In this document: positions 7,948 to 19,603 of the stretch, piece by piece
Layout of the letters: the number at the start of each line of letters is the position of its first letter
Numbering within the stretch: position 1 is the stretch's first letter
NCBI RefSeq assembly: GCF_015350975.1
Contig: NZ_JADKRX010000002.1
Location: 594,004-658,003 of the forward strand
DNA length: 64,000 bases
Reading direction: 5' to 3'
Source: Curtobacterium sp. VKM Ac-1395
GTDB lineage: Bacteria > Actinomycetota > Actinomycetes > Actinomycetales > Microbacteriaceae
Position numbers and translations under genes: made by a program
The notes under the pieces: generated by a model
Databases searched by the model: none
What the model saw: only the letters and a program-made list of their open reading frames with translations
What the model was told of the DNA's origin: nothing

Positions 7948-9497
7948 GGGCCGACCTGCTCGCGGGCGAGGTCCGCGGCGGCGCCAGGCGCTCGGTGCTC
8001 GTGGTCCTCGGCAGCCTCGTCGGACTCCTCGTCGCCGTCCTGGTGGCGATGGCCGTCATCGACCTCCGGACCGTCGACCCCGTCGCGGCCCGTGCCGTGA
8101 TCGTGCCCGTGGGCATGCTCGTCACCCTCGGGTTCACCTTCGTCCCGTTCGCACTCGGGGGCGCCGACCAGTTCGACCCCCGACGGTTCGCGGTCTTCGG
8201 GCTGGGTCGGCGCGAACTGACGACCGGGCTCGCCCTGGCGGGACTGCTCGGCGTGCCGGTCGTCGGCGTCGCGGTCGTCGCGGTGGCGCAGTCCGTCGCC
8301 TGGATGCGCGGGGCCGGCAGCGGGGTGCTCGGGATCGTCGCGGCGCTGCTCGTCATCGCCACGTGCGGGCTGCTCGTCCGCGTCGGGTGCACGCTCGGTG
8401 CGTGGCTGATCGGGTCGCACCGACCGGGTCGCGACGCCGGCTGGTTCGTGGCGTTCGTCGTGGTCGTGCTGCTCGTGCCGGCCGTCCCCCTGCTGCTCGG
8501 CGCGGACTGGCTCGACCCGCGGAGCGCCGAGCTCCAGCGCATCGCCGACGTCGCCGGGTGGACGCCGTGGGGCGCCGCCTGGGCAGCACCGGCCGACGTC
8601 GCCGCCGGGCACGCGGGCCAGGGCGTGGCGAAGCTCCTCATCGCAGTCGGGGTCGTCGCGCTGCTGGCGTGGGCGTGGTGGGCACTCGTCGGGCGCCTGA
8701 CGCGGACCGTCGACGACCGCACGACCGCGCGCACCCACCGTGGGCTGGGGTGGTTCGACCGTCTGGGCTCCGCACCGGTCGCCGCCGTCGCGGCCCGCGC
8801 GCTGACCTACTGGGGGCGTGACCCGCGGTACCGCACGTCCTACGTGATCCTGCTCTTCGTGCCGATCGTCGTCGTCCCGCTCGGGGTCGCCGGGGTCCCC
8901 TGGCACTGGACGGCACTCGTCCCGCTGCCGCTCATGGCCGTGATCGCGGGCTTCCTGCCCCACAACGACGTCGCCTACGACAACACGGCGGTCTGGCTGC
9001 ACGTGGCGTCGGGCGCTCCCGGGTGGAGCGACCGGCTCGGACGGCTCACCCCGCTGCTCGTCGTCGGTGTCCCGGTCGTCGTCGCCGGCTCGTGGCTCTC
9101 CGCGTGGCTCTTCGGCGACCTGGCGGCGTTCCCGGTGCTGGTTGGCGTGTGCGTGGGGGCGCTGCTCATCGGGCTCGGGATCTCCAGCGTGGTGTCCGTC
9201 CTGCTGGCCTACCCGACGGTCCGACCGGGCGACCGACCGTTCCAGCAGCCGCAGGCCGCCGGCGTCAAGTCGACGGTGTCGCAGGCCGTGACGATCATCG
9301 GGATCCTGGTCTTCTCGGTGCCGGCCGGCTGGCTCGCGGTGCTGGCGTTCGTGGACGACTCCCGGTCCTCCGGCGTGCTGACGCTGGTCGTCGGACTCGC
9401 CGTCGGGGTGGTCGTGCTCGTGGTCGGGGTGTTCGCCGGTGGACGGGCCTTCGACCGCCGCGGGCCCGACCTGCTCGCAGCGGCGCTGCGCAACTAG
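7923..9497 (+). CDS. ABC-2 type transporter permease
   Basis: About 524 residues with roughly 10-12 hydrophobic helices, for example SVLVVLGSLVGLLVAVLVAM, VIVPVGMLVTLGFTFVPFAL, LLIAVGVVALLAWAWWALV and VTIIGILVFSVPAGWLAVLA. It is the membrane partner of the upstream ATPase, since its ATG at 7923 lies inside that gene. The length and even helix spacing suggest a fused double-permease of the actinobacterial ABC-2 exporter kind. A soluble stretch in the middle (residues about 255-295, TRTVDDRTTARTHRG) probably faces the cytoplasm. Nothing indicates the cargo. Confidence 0.8.
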   Translation: MVAQLLRLRADLLAGEVRGGARRSVLVVLGSLVGLLVAVLVAMAVIDLRTVDPVAARAVIVPVGMLVTLGFTFVPFALGGADQFDPRRFAVFGLGRRELTTGLALAGLLGVPVVGVAVVAVAQSVAWMRGAGSGVLGIVAALLVIATCGLLVRVGCTLGAWLIGSHRPGRDAGWFVAFVVVVLLVPAVPLLLGADWLDPRSAELQRIADVAGWTPWGAAWAAPADVAAGHAGQGVAKLLIAVGVVALLAWAWWALVGRLTRTVDDRTTARTHRGLGWFDRLGSAPVAAVAARALTYWGRDPRYRTSYVILLFVPIVVVPLGVAGVPWHWTALVPLPLMAVIAGFLPHNDVAYDNTAVWLHVASGAPGWSDRLGRLTPLLVVGVPVVVAGSWLSAWLFGDLAAFPVLVGVCVGALLIGLGISSVVSVLLAYPTVRPGDRPFQQPQAAGVKSTVSQAVTIIGILVFSVPAGWLAVLAFVDDSRSSGVLTLVVGLAVGVVVLVVGVFAGGRAFDRRGPDLLAAALRN

Positions 9498-9550
9498 CGC
9501 GGCTGGCTCTCCGCCCCCACACGCGCACGACGCACCATGCGGGACCGTCG

Positions 9551-9556
9551 TACTCT
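9551..9556 (+). promoter_or_regulatory. -10 box (TACTCT) of the DUF3039 gene
   Basis: TACTCT ends 6 bases before ATG 9563 and there is no ribosome site, so transcription probably starts at the start codon. Confidence 0.55.
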
Positions 9557-9562
9557 TGGAGC

Positions 9563-9826
9563 ATGAGCATGACGGAACCCGGCGGCGGCGGACTCGACGT
9601 GATGGACCGCGAGCTCGAGAAGCTCCTCGAGGAAGAGGCGATCGAGCCCGGCGACCACGAGCGGTTCTCGCACTACGTCAAGAAGGACAAGATCCTGCAG
9701 TCGGCCCTGAGCGGCAAGCCCGTCAAGGCCCTGTGCGGCAAGAAGTGGATCCCGGGCCGCGACCCGGAGAAGTTCCCGGTCTGCCCCGACTGCAAGGCCA
9801 TCTACGAGAAGATGAAGTCCGAGTAG
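9563..9826 (+). CDS. DUF3039 family protein
   Basis: An 87-residue protein matching the small actinobacterial DUF3039 family. The N-terminal half is an acidic helix (DRELEKLLEEEAIEPGDHERFSHYV). The C-terminal half has ALCGKKWIPGRDPEKFPVCPDCKAIYEKMK, with cysteines spaced C...CxxC like a small zinc-binding knuckle. Function is unknown. It appears leaderless. Its stop is 3 bases from the stop of the convergent pncB, with no obvious terminator hairpin between them. Confidence 0.85.
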   Translation: MSMTEPGGGGLDVMDRELEKLLEEEAIEPGDHERFSHYVKKDKILQSALSGKPVKALCGKKWIPGRDPEKFPVCPDCKAIYEKMKSE

Positions 9827-9829
9827 GCG

Positions 9830-11116
9830 CTAGTCGATCAGGGTCGGGATCGCCGGGTCACCCCGGCCGATCCGGGCCGCGTCCGCGGGCAGCTCGGCCT
9901 TGGCGCCCTTGTGGTGGGCCCGCGCGGCCTCGACCCCGCGCTCACCGAGGAACGCCGGGTCGACCTCGCCGTGCGTGACGACGGGCACCATGAGCGCCCG
10001 CTCGTCCGCGCCGAGGGAGCCCGACGTCCGGACGACCTCGGCCGTCGCGATGCCGTTGCGGAGTCGCCGTCCGGCGTCCTTCCGGCCACCGACGGAGGCC
10101 TTCTCGGCGGACTTCTTCGCCACCGACACCCACTCGCCGGCCTCGGTCTGGTGCGCGACGAGCTTGAACACCATGCCGGCGGCCGGGTGACCGGAGCCGG
10201 AGACGACCGACGTGCCGACGCCGTACGAGTCGACGGGGGCCGCTCGCAGGGCAGCGATCGTGTACTCGTCGAGGTCGTTCGTCACGGTGATCTTCGTCGA
10301 CGTCGCGCCGAGCCGGTCGAGCTGCGCACGGACCGCGGCCACGACCGAGGGCAGGTCTCCGCTGTCGATCCGGACGGCCCCGAGCCGGCCGGAGGTCAGG
10401 CGGACGGCGGTGTCGACGGCCGCCTCGATGTCGTAGGTGTCGACGAGCAGGGTGGTGCCGTCCCCGAGGGCGTCGAGCTGCGACCGGAAGGCCGTCTCCT
10501 CGGAGTCGTGCAGCAGGGTGAACGCGTGCGCCGCGGTGCCCATCGTCGGGATGCCCCAGGTGCGCCCCGCCTCGAGGTTGCTCGTCGCACCGAACCCGGC
10601 GATGTACGCGGCGCGGGCAGCGGCGACCGCGTTCCACTCGCCCGTGCGGCGGGAACCCATTTCGGCGAGCGGGCGACGGTCGGCGGCGGACACCATGCGC
10701 GCGGCAGCCGAGGCGATGGCGGAGTCGGCGTTGAAGATCGACAGGGCGAGGGTCTCGAGCAGCACGGACTCGGCGAAGGTGCCCTCGATCTGCAGCACGG
10801 GGGAGTTCGGGAAGAACACCTCGCCCTCGCGGTACGCCCGGACGTCGCCGGTGAACCGGTAGTCGGCCAGCCACGAGGCGGTGCCCCCGTCGATGACGCC
10901 ACGACCCTGCAGGAACGCGATCTCGTCGTCGCCGAACCGGAAGTCGGTGAGCGCGGTCAGGAAGCGACCGAGCCCCGCCGCGACGCCGTAGCGACGCCCG
11001 TCGGGCAGTCGCCTGGCGAACACCTCGAAGACGCAGCGCCGGTCGGCCGTGCCGTCCTTCAGGGCGGCGTCGACCATGGTGAGTTCGTACTGGTCCGTCA
11101 GGAGCGCGGTGGTCAC
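9830..11116 (-). CDS. pncB: Nicotinate phosphoribosyltransferase
   Basis: Makes nicotinate mononucleotide from nicotinate and PRPP in the NAD salvage pathway, with ATP-stimulated turnover; cytoplasmic. The 428 residues match the family. The N-terminus LLTDQYELTMVDAAL is the hallmark, followed by FEVFARRLPDGRRYGVAAGL. The MGTAAHAFTLLHDSEETAF segment holds the conserved regulatory histidine. VRIDSGDL and YGVGTSVVSGSGHPAAGMVFKLV form the phosphoribosyl-binding end. I chose GTG 11116 because TAGTGT (11124-11129, minus strand) ends 7 bases upstream, a leaderless arrangement. Confidence 0.95.
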   Translation of the reverse strand: MTTALLTDQYELTMVDAALKDGTADRRCVFEVFARRLPDGRRYGVAAGLGRFLTALTDFRFGDDEIAFLQGRGVIDGGTASWLADYRFTGDVRAYREGEVFFPNSPVLQIEGTFAESVLLETLALSIFNADSAIASAAARMVSAADRRPLAEMGSRRTGEWNAVAAARAAYIAGFGATSNLEAGRTWGIPTMGTAAHAFTLLHDSEETAFRSQLDALGDGTTLLVDTYDIEAAVDTAVRLTSGRLGAVRIDSGDLPSVVAAVRAQLDRLGATSTKITVTNDLDEYTIAALRAAPVDSYGVGTSVVSGSGHPAAGMVFKLVAHQTEAGEWVSVAKKSAEKASVGGRKDAGRRLRNGIATAEVVRTSGSLGADERALMVPVVTHGEVDPAFLGERGVEAARAHHKGAKAELPADAARIGRGDPAIPTLID

Positions 11117-11123
11117 GCGATCG

Positions 11124-11129
11124 ACACTA
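11124..11129 (-). promoter_or_regulatory. -10 box (TAGTGT) of pncB
   Basis: On the minus strand TAGTGT lies 7 bases before the GTG at 11116. It is divergent from the murI promoter at 11243-11248, leaving a 113-base intergenic core. Confidence 0.5.
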
Positions 11130-11242
11130 CAGAAACCCTGACTGTGGGCCCACGCCGCCGGTTCCGGGGCGACGCGCCAGCGGCGGCCCGGCCGTGCCGG
11201 TGGGGAGGCTCGGGTGACGCCCGGCACGTCGGCGCGCGTCGG

Positions 11243-11248
11243 TAGGCT
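11243..11248 (+). promoter_or_regulatory. -10 box (TAGGCT) of murI
   Basis: TAGGCT ends 7 bases before the GTG at 11256, which is in frame with the conserved [12 protein letters not shown] start of glutamate racemase. Leaderless start. Confidence 0.55.
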
Positions 11249-11255
11249 GGTCGCC

Positions 11256-12095
11256 GTGACGGATGCACCGATCGGAGTCTTCGACAGCGGCGTCGGTGGC
11301 CTGACGGTCGCCCGCGCGATCATCGACCAGCTCCCGCGCGAGAGCATCCGGTACGTCGGGGACACCCTGCACTCCCCGTACGGCCCGAAGCCGATCGCCG
11401 ACGTCCGCCGCTACGCCCTGCAGGTCATGGACGACCTGGTCGAGCAGGGCGTGAAGGCCCTCGTGATCGCGTGCAACACGGCGTCCTCCGCGGTGCTCCG
11501 CGACGCCAGGGAACGCTACGAGCAGGCGTACGGCATCCCCGTGGTCGAGGTCATCCAGCCCGCGGCCCGTGCCGCCGTCAAGCAGACCAGGACGGGCCGG
11601 ATCGGCGTCATCGGCACGGTCGGCACGATCGCGTCCCGCTCGTACGAGGACGCCTTCGCGGTCGCCGCCGACGTCACCCTGTCGCTCGCCGCCTGCCCGC
11701 GGTTCGTCGAGTTCGTCGAGGCCGGGGACACCTCCTCGCCCCAGCTCCGCGAGGTCGCCGCCGGGTACCTCGCGCCGATCCGGGCCGCCGACGTCGACAC
11801 CCTCGTGCTCGGGTGCACCCACTACCCGCTGATGTCCGCGGCGATCCAGTACGTGATGGGGCCGGACGTCACGCTGGTGTCGAGCGCCGAGGAGACCGCG
11901 AACGACGTCTACCGCCGCCTGGTCGAACACGGCCTGGAGCGAACCACCACCGAACCCCCGAGCTACGCGTTCGAGGCCACCGGCGACGACGAGGACGCCT
12001 TCCTGCGGCTCGCCCGCCGATTCCTCGGCCCCGAGATCGTCAACGTCGGCCACCTCGAGACCGGCGCCATCACGCTTCCCCGCGGGCGGCTCTGA
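11256..12095 (+). CDS. murI: Glutamate racemase
   Basis: Supplies D-glutamate for peptidoglycan, cofactor-independent and cytoplasmic. The 279 residues carry the full signature: [14 protein letters not shown] at the N-terminus, catalytic Cys73 in [10 protein letters not shown], and Cys187 in [10 protein letters not shown]. The GTG at 11256 is chosen over the ATG at 11214 because the family begins a few residues before the FDSGVGG motif and a -10 box sits 7 bases upstream. rph follows after 75 bases with its own ribosome site; murI, rph and rdgB are a common actinobacterial grouping. Confidence 0.96.
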   Translation: MTDAPIGVFDSGVGGLTVARAIIDQLPRESIRYVGDTLHSPYGPKPIADVRRYALQVMDDLVEQGVKALVIACNTASSAVLRDARERYEQAYGIPVVEVIQPAARAAVKQTRTGRIGVIGTVGTIASRSYEDAFAVAADVTLSLAACPRFVEFVEAGDTSSPQLREVAAGYLAPIRAADVDTLVLGCTHYPLMSAAIQYVMGPDVTLVSSAEETANDVYRRLVEHGLERTTTEPPSYAFEATGDDEDAFLRLARRFLGPEIVNVGHLETGAITLPRGRL

Positions 12096-12170
12096 GCGGC
12101 GACCAGCCGCCTGCCGCTGCCCGCCCCGACCACCCGCACCGAGCCTCCAGGCCGGACCGAGAGGAACACC

Positions 12171-12902
12171 ATGACCACCCGCATCGACGGCCGCCAGGCC
12201 GAGGAACACCGTCCCGTCACGATCGAACGCGGCTGGAGCACCCAGGCCGAGGGCAGCGCACTCATCTCGTTCGGCAACACGAAGGTGCTCTGCACCGCGT
12301 CCTTCACCAACGGTGTGCCGCGCTGGATGGCCGGCAAGGGCAGCGGCTGGGTCACCGCCGAGTACTCGATGCTGCCGCGCTCGACGAACGAGCGCATGCA
12401 GCGCGAGTCGATCAAGGGCAAGGTCGGGGGTCGGACCCACGAGATCTCGCGGCTCATCGGGCGCTCGCTCCGCGCGGTCGTCGACATGAAGGCGCTCGGC
12501 GAGAACACGCTCGTGCTCGACTGCGACGTGCTCCAGGCCGACGGTGGCACCCGCACCGCGTCGATCACCGGGGCCTACGTGGCGATGGCCGACGCGATCG
12601 AGTGGGGCCGGGGCAAGGGCTTCATCGCGAAGAAGGCGACGCCGCTGACGGACAGCGTGCAGGCCATCTCCGTCGGGATCGTCAAGGGCGAGCCGATGCT
12701 CGACCTGGCCTACACCGAGGACTCCAGCGCCGACACGGACATGAACATCGTCACGACCGGTTCGGGGAAGTTCATCGAGGTGCAGGGCACCGCGGAGCAC
12801 GCGCCGTTCGACCGTGACGAGCTGAACGTGCTGCTCGACCTCGGGCTCGCCGGCAACACCTCGCTCGCGGCCATCCAGAAGACCGCACTGGGGCTCGCGT
12901 GA
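12171..12902 (+). CDS. rph: Ribonuclease PH
   Basis: Phosphorolytic 3'-5' exoribonuclease that trims tRNA 3' ends. The 243 residues are the normal length. Family motifs are [54 protein letters not shown] and [26 protein letters not shown]. The ATG has a GAGAGG ribosome site. The 3' end overlaps rdgB by 4 bases (GTGA), so the two are translationally coupled. Confidence 0.96.
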   Translation: MTTRIDGRQAEEHRPVTIERGWSTQAEGSALISFGNTKVLCTASFTNGVPRWMAGKGSGWVTAEYSMLPRSTNERMQRESIKGKVGGRTHEISRLIGRSLRAVVDMKALGENTLVLDCDVLQADGGTRTASITGAYVAMADAIEWGRGKGFIAKKATPLTDSVQAISVGIVKGEPMLDLAYTEDSSADTDMNIVTTGSGKFIEVQGTAEHAPFDRDELNVLLDLGLAGNTSLAAIQKTALGLA

Positions 12903-13489
12903 GCCGCGCCGTCGTCCTGGCCACCCACAACCAGGGCAAGGTCGTCGAGCTGCGGGACATCCTCGGCGACGCCCTGGGCGACGGCGTGGAGCTGCAGGGC
13001 TACGACGGGCCCGAGCCCGTCGAGGACGGCGACACCTACGCCGCGAACGCGCTGATCAAGGCGCGGGCAGCGGTCGCGCACACGGGGCTGCCCGCGCTGG
13101 CGGACGACTCCGGCATCGCGGTCGACGTGCTCGGCGGAGCGCCGGGCATCCACTCGGCGCGCTACGCGGGCACCCGGTCGGACGCGGACAACATCGCGCT
13201 GCTGCTGACGAACCTCGAGGGCGTCGTGGAGCGCACGGCGGCCTTCGTCTGCGCCGCGGCGTTCGTCACGCCCGCGGGGGTCGAGCACGTGGTCGAGGCC
13301 GTGTGGAACGGCGAGGTCCTCACCGCGCCCGTCGGCGACGGCGGCCACGGGTACGACCCCGTCTTCAAGCCGGACGACGCGGACCGCTCCTCGGCGGAGC
13401 TGACGCGGGCGGAGAAGAACGCGCTCTCGCACCGGGCCAAGGCGTTCCGGGGGATCGCCCCGATCGTGCGGGAGTACTTCACGGAGTAG
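12899..13489 (+). CDS. rdgB: Non-canonical purine NTP pyrophosphatase (RdgB/HAM1)
   Basis: Hydrolyses XTP and dITP to monophosphates and so keeps deaminated purines out of DNA and RNA. The 196 residues show the N-terminal [16 protein letters not shown] nucleotide-binding segment, [36 protein letters not shown] and the C-terminal [13 protein letters not shown]. The GTG start overlaps the rph stop. A strong terminator hairpin follows within 40 bases. Confidence 0.95.
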   Translation: MSRAVVLATHNQGKVVELRDILGDALGDGVELQGYDGPEPVEDGDTYAANALIKARAAVAHTGLPALADDSGIAVDVLGGAPGIHSARYAGTRSDADNIALLLTNLEGVVERTAAFVCAAAFVTPAGVEHVVEAVWNGEVLTAPVGDGGHGYDPVFKPDDADRSSAELTRAEKNALSHRAKAFRGIAPIVREYFTE

Positions 13490-13523
13490 GGGCGGCGGCG
13501 GCGCCGGCGGTGTCCGCTGGATC

Positions 13524-13585
13524 CGCACAACAGAAACCGCCTCGCGCCCCGGAAGTCCGTGGTGCGAGGCGGTTCGTGTTGTGCG
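13524..13585. terminator. Bidirectional terminator between rdgB and the DedA gene
   Basis: Inner arms AACCGCCTCGC (13535-13545) and GCGAGGCGGTT (13564-13574) are extended by outer arms CGCACAACA (13524-13532) and TGTTGTGCG (13577-13585), separated by a 2-base mismatch. Two convergent genes end on either side. There is no long U-run on either strand. Confidence 0.8.
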
Positions 13586-13598
13586 GGGTCGGTCGGCG

Positions 13599-14285
13599 CT
13601 ACTCGGCGGTGGAGATGCCCTGCTCGTGCTTCTTCGCCTTGCGCACGTTCCGCACGTAGGTGAGCACCATCGGCACGACCGTGACGACGACGGCGGCGAG
13701 CAGGATCACGTCGATGTACTCGCGGACGATGTGCGCCACGAACGGGATGTGCCCGATGAAGTACCCGAGGAACGTCACGCCGACGCCCCAGATGACCGCG
13801 CCGACGGCGTTGTACAGCGAGTACTTCTTGTAGTTCATGCGCCCGACACCGGCGGCGATCGGCGCGAACGTGCGCACGACGGGCACGAAGCGCGCGAGGA
13901 TCACGGCGAGGGCGCCGAAGCGGTGGAAGAAGGCGTTCGTGCGGTCGACGTTCGCCTTGGAGAACAGACCGCTCTCCTTGCGCTCGAAGATCGGCGGCCC
14001 GGCCTTCTTGCCGATGAGGTAGCCGAGCTCACCACCGAGGAACGCGGACGCGCCGATCATCAGCGCGGCGACCCAGATCGGGATCCCGCCGATCTCCCCG
14101 CCGCGGTCGAACGCGAACAGGCCGGTGATGACGAGCAGGCTGTCGCCCGGGAACACGAAGCCGATCAGCAGGCCGGTCTCGGCGAACACGATCGCGCAGA
14201 CCACGAGCACGGCCACGGCCCCGAAGTGGTCGAGGATGTACTGCGGATCCAGCCATGGGATCAGGGCGAGTGCGACGCTGTGCAT
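13599..14285 (-). CDS. DedA family membrane protein (SNARE-associated/VTT domain)
   Basis: A 228-residue integral membrane protein of the DedA superfamily, whose members act in undecaprenyl-phosphate or phospholipid recycling and envelope homeostasis. Visible are the acidic motif ETGLLIGFVFPGDSLL and FLGGELGYLIGKKAGPPIF. The basic motif FHRFGALAVILARFVPVVRTFAPIAAGVGRM carries the conserved Arg pair, and GVTFLGYFIGHIPF follows. The ATG at 14285 has 5 residues before the first helix. A short basic C-terminal tail follows the last helix. Confidence 0.9.
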   Translation of the reverse strand: MHSVALALIPWLDPQYILDHFGAVAVLVVCAIVFAETGLLIGFVFPGDSLLVITGLFAFDRGGEIGGIPIWVAALMIGASAFLGGELGYLIGKKAGPPIFERKESGLFSKANVDRTNAFFHRFGALAVILARFVPVVRTFAPIAAGVGRMNYKKYSLYNAVGAVIWGVGVTFLGYFIGHIPFVAHIVREYIDVILLAAVVVTVVPMVLTYVRNVRKAKKHEQGISTAE

Positions 14286-14398
14286 GCTTCTTCCGTCGTG
14301 CTGGTGCGGAGACGGGAGGGTCACCCGCAGGACGAGGGTACAGCGCGGGCGTGTCCGGCCGGTCCTCCGATCGGACGAGATGCGGGAGGACGCAGCAC

Positions 14399-14481
14399 TG
14401 GTGCGGAAGGAGGGACTCGAACCCTCACGCCTGAGCACAGGAACCTAAATCCTGCGTGTCTACCGATTCCACCACTCCCGC
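14399..14481 (-). tRNA. tRNA-Leu (anticodon UAG)
   Basis: The minus strand folds as a class II tRNA. The acceptor stem GCGGGAG pairs with CTTCCGC, then the discriminator A and an encoded CCA (14401-14399). The anticodon stem CAGGA/TCCTG encloses loop TTTAGGT, giving anticodon TAG, which reads CUA leucine codons. A long variable arm precedes the T arm GAGGGTTCGAGTCCCTC. Without the CCA it spans 14402-14481. Confidence 0.95.
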
Positions 14482-14544
14482 GAGCACCGACAGCGTACCG
14501 AGCCGGGGCCGCCGAGCGCTCAGCGCTCCGGGGTGGCCGAGCGC

Positions 14545-15852
14545 TCAGCGCAGGCGACGGGGGAGGTACCGCGGCACGTAGCGGAGCAGGACGCCGGCCC
14601 CGACGAGTCCGAGCACGCCCATCACCCCGCTGGCGACGGCGATCGTGGCCACGGCCGTGATGCCCGAGATGAGGAGCGGTGCCGCGGCCTGCCCGAGGTC
14701 GCCGGTGAACCGCCACGCCCCGAGGAACGGTGCCGGGTTCCCCCGCGGGGCGAGGTCCGCCCCGAGGGTCATCAGGATCCCGGACCCGACGCCGTTCGCC
14801 AGCGACATGCCCATGGCGATCCCGACGAACCACCCCACCCGCGCGTCGAGGTGCCCGCTCCACGCGAGCAGGAAGTAGCTGATGCTGAGCCCGAGCATGC
14901 ACGGCAGGGCGCTCGCGAGCCGTCCCCACCGGTCCATGATCTGGCCGCTCGTGTAGAACAGCGCGAAGTCGACGGCACCCGCGATGCCGATGACCAGGGC
15001 TGCGGTCGCGTCGTCGAGCCCGACACTGACCGCCCAGAGCGGCAGGATCACCTGCCGCCCGGCACGCATCGCACCGATCAGGCCCGCCCCGCTGCCGAGT
15101 CGCAGCAGCACGGCCCGGTTCGCGGCGATGGTGCGGAACAGGCCGTGCGACTCCTGCTGCACCAGGACCGCGCCCGTGTCGGTCGCGTCGCCGGCGGCGG
15201 TCGACCCGTCGTCGCGCCCGTCCTGTCGGTCCGGACGGGAGGCTCGGTTCGGCCGTCGCAGACCGCGCACGCCCGTCGCGGGGTCGCGCAGCACGAGCAG
15301 GGTCACCGCCGCCGCGAGGCAGCAGACGACGTGGATCCAGAACGCGCTCTGGGTGGTGCCGGTGAGGTGGACGACGCCGGCGGCGATGAACGGGCCGACG
15401 AAGTACCCGAAGCGGAAGACGCCGCCGAGGCTCGACAGCGCCCGGGCCCGGACGGCGAGGGGGATCGCGGTGGTCATGTAGGCGTGCCGGGCCAGGGCGA
15501 ACACGGCGGTGGACAGCCCGACGAGGAACACCCCGACCGCGAGCACGACGGGGTTCGGCGCGACCGTGCAGACGACCAGGCCGACGACGGAGACCAGCGC
15601 GGCGCCGATCATCGCGTTGCGCTCGCCGATCCGCGCCACGACGACGCCGGACGGCACGTCGCCGATGAGCTCGCCGACCAGGATGAGCGACGCGACGAAC
15701 CCGGCGATCGCCAGGCTGGCCCCGAGGGAGTCGGCGGCGATCGGGATGATCGGGATGATCGCGCCCTCGCCGATCGCGAAGAGCGCGGCGGGCAGGAACC
15801 CGGACAGCAGGACGGCCTTGAAGTCGAAGGGGGAGGGCTCGGCAGTCGTCAT
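14545..15852 (-). CDS. Major facilitator superfamily transporter
   Basis: A 435-residue, 12-helix MFS protein. N-terminal helices include [24 protein letters not shown] and the motif-A-like [23 protein letters not shown]. The second half carries [21 protein letters not shown] long hydrophilic loop between helices 6 and 7 ([24 protein letters not shown]...) contains one arm of the dispersed GGAGGCTCGG repeat. ATG 15852 has GGAG upstream; a GTG 12 bases earlier is also possible. TACCGT at 15863-15868 (minus) is the likely -10. Substrate unknown; resembles drug/proton antiporters. Confidence 0.85.
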   Translation of the reverse strand: MTTAEPSPFDFKAVLLSGFLPAALFAIGEGAIIPIIPIAADSLGASLAIAGFVASLILVGELIGDVPSGVVVARIGERNAMIGAALVSVVGLVVCTVAPNPVVLAVGVFLVGLSTAVFALARHAYMTTAIPLAVRARALSSLGGVFRFGYFVGPFIAAGVVHLTGTTQSAFWIHVVCCLAAAVTLLVLRDPATGVRGLRRPNRASRPDRQDGRDDGSTAAGDATDTGAVLVQQESHGLFRTIAANRAVLLRLGSGAGLIGAMRAGRQVILPLWAVSVGLDDATAALVIGIAGAVDFALFYTSGQIMDRWGRLASALPCMLGLSISYFLLAWSGHLDARVGWFVGIAMGMSLANGVGSGILMTLGADLAPRGNPAPFLGAWRFTGDLGQAAAPLLISGITAVATIAVASGVMGVLGLVGAGVLLRYVPRYLPRRLR

Positions 15853-15862
15853 CGCGGACTCC

Positions 15863-15889
15863 ACGGTACGCCCGGGGCGGAGTTACCCT
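15863..15889. promoter_or_regulatory. Divergent promoter pair of the MFS gene and mnmA
   Basis: TACCGT on the minus strand (15863-15868) serves the MFS gene. TACCCT on the plus strand (15884-15889) lies 6 bases before the mnmA ATG at 15896, which has no ribosome site. The two -10 boxes are only 15 bases apart, so the polymerase footprints must overlap. Confidence 0.5.
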
Positions 15890-15895
15890 GGACGC

Positions 15896-17002
15896 ATGCG
15901 TGTTCTGGCGGCGATGAGCGGTGGTGTCGACTCGGCGGTGGCCGCGGCCCGGGCGGTCGATGACGGCCACGACGTGGTCGGGGTGCACCTGGCGCTGAGC
16001 CGGATGCCCGGGACCCTCCGCACCGGCAGCCGTGGGTGCTGCACCATCGAGGACTCGATGGACGCCCAGCGCGCCGCGTCGGCCCTCGGGATCCCGTACT
16101 ACGTGTGGGACTTCTCGGCACGGTTCAAGGAGGACGTCGTCGACGACTTCGTGGCCGAGTACCAGGCCGGTCGCACCCCGAACCCCTGCATGCGCTGCAA
16201 CGAGCGGATCAAGTTCGCCGCGCTCCTCGAGAAGGCACTGGCCCTCGGCTTCGACGCCGTCTGCACCGGGCACTACGCCTCGATGGTCACCGGGCCCGAC
16301 GGCTCCCGCGAGCTCCACCGCTCGGCGGCGTGGGCGAAGGACCAGTCCTACGTGCTCGGCGTGCTGACGGCCGAGCAGCTCCAGCACGCGATGTTCCCCC
16401 TCGGGGCCACCCCGTCCAAGGACGAGGTCCGAGCCGAGGCCGCGGCCAGGGGCCTGACGGTCGCGCAGAAGCCCGACTCCTACGACATCTGCTTCATCCC
16501 CGACGGTGACACCCGGGGCTGGCTCGCCGACCGCGTGGGGCCCGCCCCCGGTGACGTGGTCGAGCGCGACGGCACGGTCGTCGGCGCGCACGACGGCGCC
16601 ACGGGCTACACCGTCGGACAGCGCCGCGGGCTGGCGCTCGGTCGGCCGGCACCGGACGGCAAGCCCCGGTTCGTGCTGGAGATCCGCCCGAAGGACAACA
16701 CCGTCGTCGTCGGACCGAAGGAGGCGCTCGCCGTGTCCTCGATGGCCGGCTCCCGGTTCACCTGGGCGGGCTCTGCTCCCGCCGACCCGACGACCCCCTT
16801 CGCGTGCGACGTGCAGATCCGCGCGCACGCCGACCCGGTGCCCGCGACCGCCCGGGTGGACGACGGCACGCTCGTCATCGACGTCGACGAGCCGCTGCAC
16901 GGGGTGGCCCCCGGCCAGACCGCGGTGGTCTACGTCGGCACGCGGGTGCTCGGCCAGTGCACGATCGACACCACGGTCAGCGCCGTCCCCGTCGAGGCCT
17001 GA
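15896..17002 (+). CDS. mnmA: tRNA-specific 2-thiouridylase
   Basis: Installs the 2-thio group on wobble uridine of Lys, Glu and Gln tRNAs. The 368 residues have the N-terminal PP-loop [17 protein letters not shown], the catalytic Cys98 in [14 protein letters not shown] and the second catalytic Cys199 in [23 protein letters not shown] and a beta-barrel C-terminal domain complete the enzyme. The ATG at 15896 is leaderless. Its next neighbour ligA is 88 bases downstream with its own start region. Confidence 0.96.
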   Translation: MRVLAAMSGGVDSAVAAARAVDDGHDVVGVHLALSRMPGTLRTGSRGCCTIEDSMDAQRAASALGIPYYVWDFSARFKEDVVDDFVAEYQAGRTPNPCMRCNERIKFAALLEKALALGFDAVCTGHYASMVTGPDGSRELHRSAAWAKDQSYVLGVLTAEQLQHAMFPLGATPSKDEVRAEAAARGLTVAQKPDSYDICFIPDGDTRGWLADRVGPAPGDVVERDGTVVGAHDGATGYTVGQRRGLALGRPAPDGKPRFVLEIRPKDNTVVVGPKEALAVSSMAGSRFTWAGSAPADPTTPFACDVQIRAHADPVPATARVDDGTLVIDVDEPLHGVAPGQTAVVYVGTRVLGQCTIDTTVSAVPVEA

Positions 17003-17081
17003 CCCGGGGCGTGTCGCTGGGTCCGAGCCGCCGCTCCCGGGGTGCGTGGCCGCTGACGCCAGGGTCGGTGGCTCCCTGTAG

Positions 17082-19445
<2,364 letters not shown>

Positions 19446-19461
19446 CCCGCCGGACAAGCAC

Positions 19462-19498
19462 GTTCCGGCCTCGAGCGCACGCTTCGACGCGCCGGAAC
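19462..19498 (+). terminator. Candidate terminator after ligA
   Basis: Arms GTTCCGGC (19462-19469) and GCCGGAAC (19491-19498) flank a 21-base loop, 17 bases after the ligA stop. There is no U-run. Confidence 0.4.
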
Positions 19499-19558
19499 CC
19501 GGTCCCCAATTCGGGGTACAAGTTGCAACGAGCACGGGCTGATCTGCCCGATTCTCCG

Positions 19559-19603
19559 TAGACTCGACAGAGCATCACCTGTCGTCTGCAGGGAGACGAC
19601 AGG
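19559..19603 (+). promoter_or_regulatory. Promoter and start-site hairpin of the DUF1023 hydrolase gene
   Basis: TAGACT (19559-19564) is a good -10 and predicts a transcript of about 33 untranslated bases. Most of that leader is a perfect inverted repeat, CCTGTCGTCT (19578-19587) and AGACGACAGG (19594-19603), ending directly before the ATG at 19604. The GGGAG ribosome site starts in the 6-base loop and runs into the right arm. The structure could hide the ribosome site or act as a dimeric operator in the DNA. Confidence 0.5.

Noticed and set aside
14399-14481. Integration site of a mobile element at tRNA-Leu
   Set aside because: No integrase gene or second copy of the tRNA 3' end is visible in the flanks.
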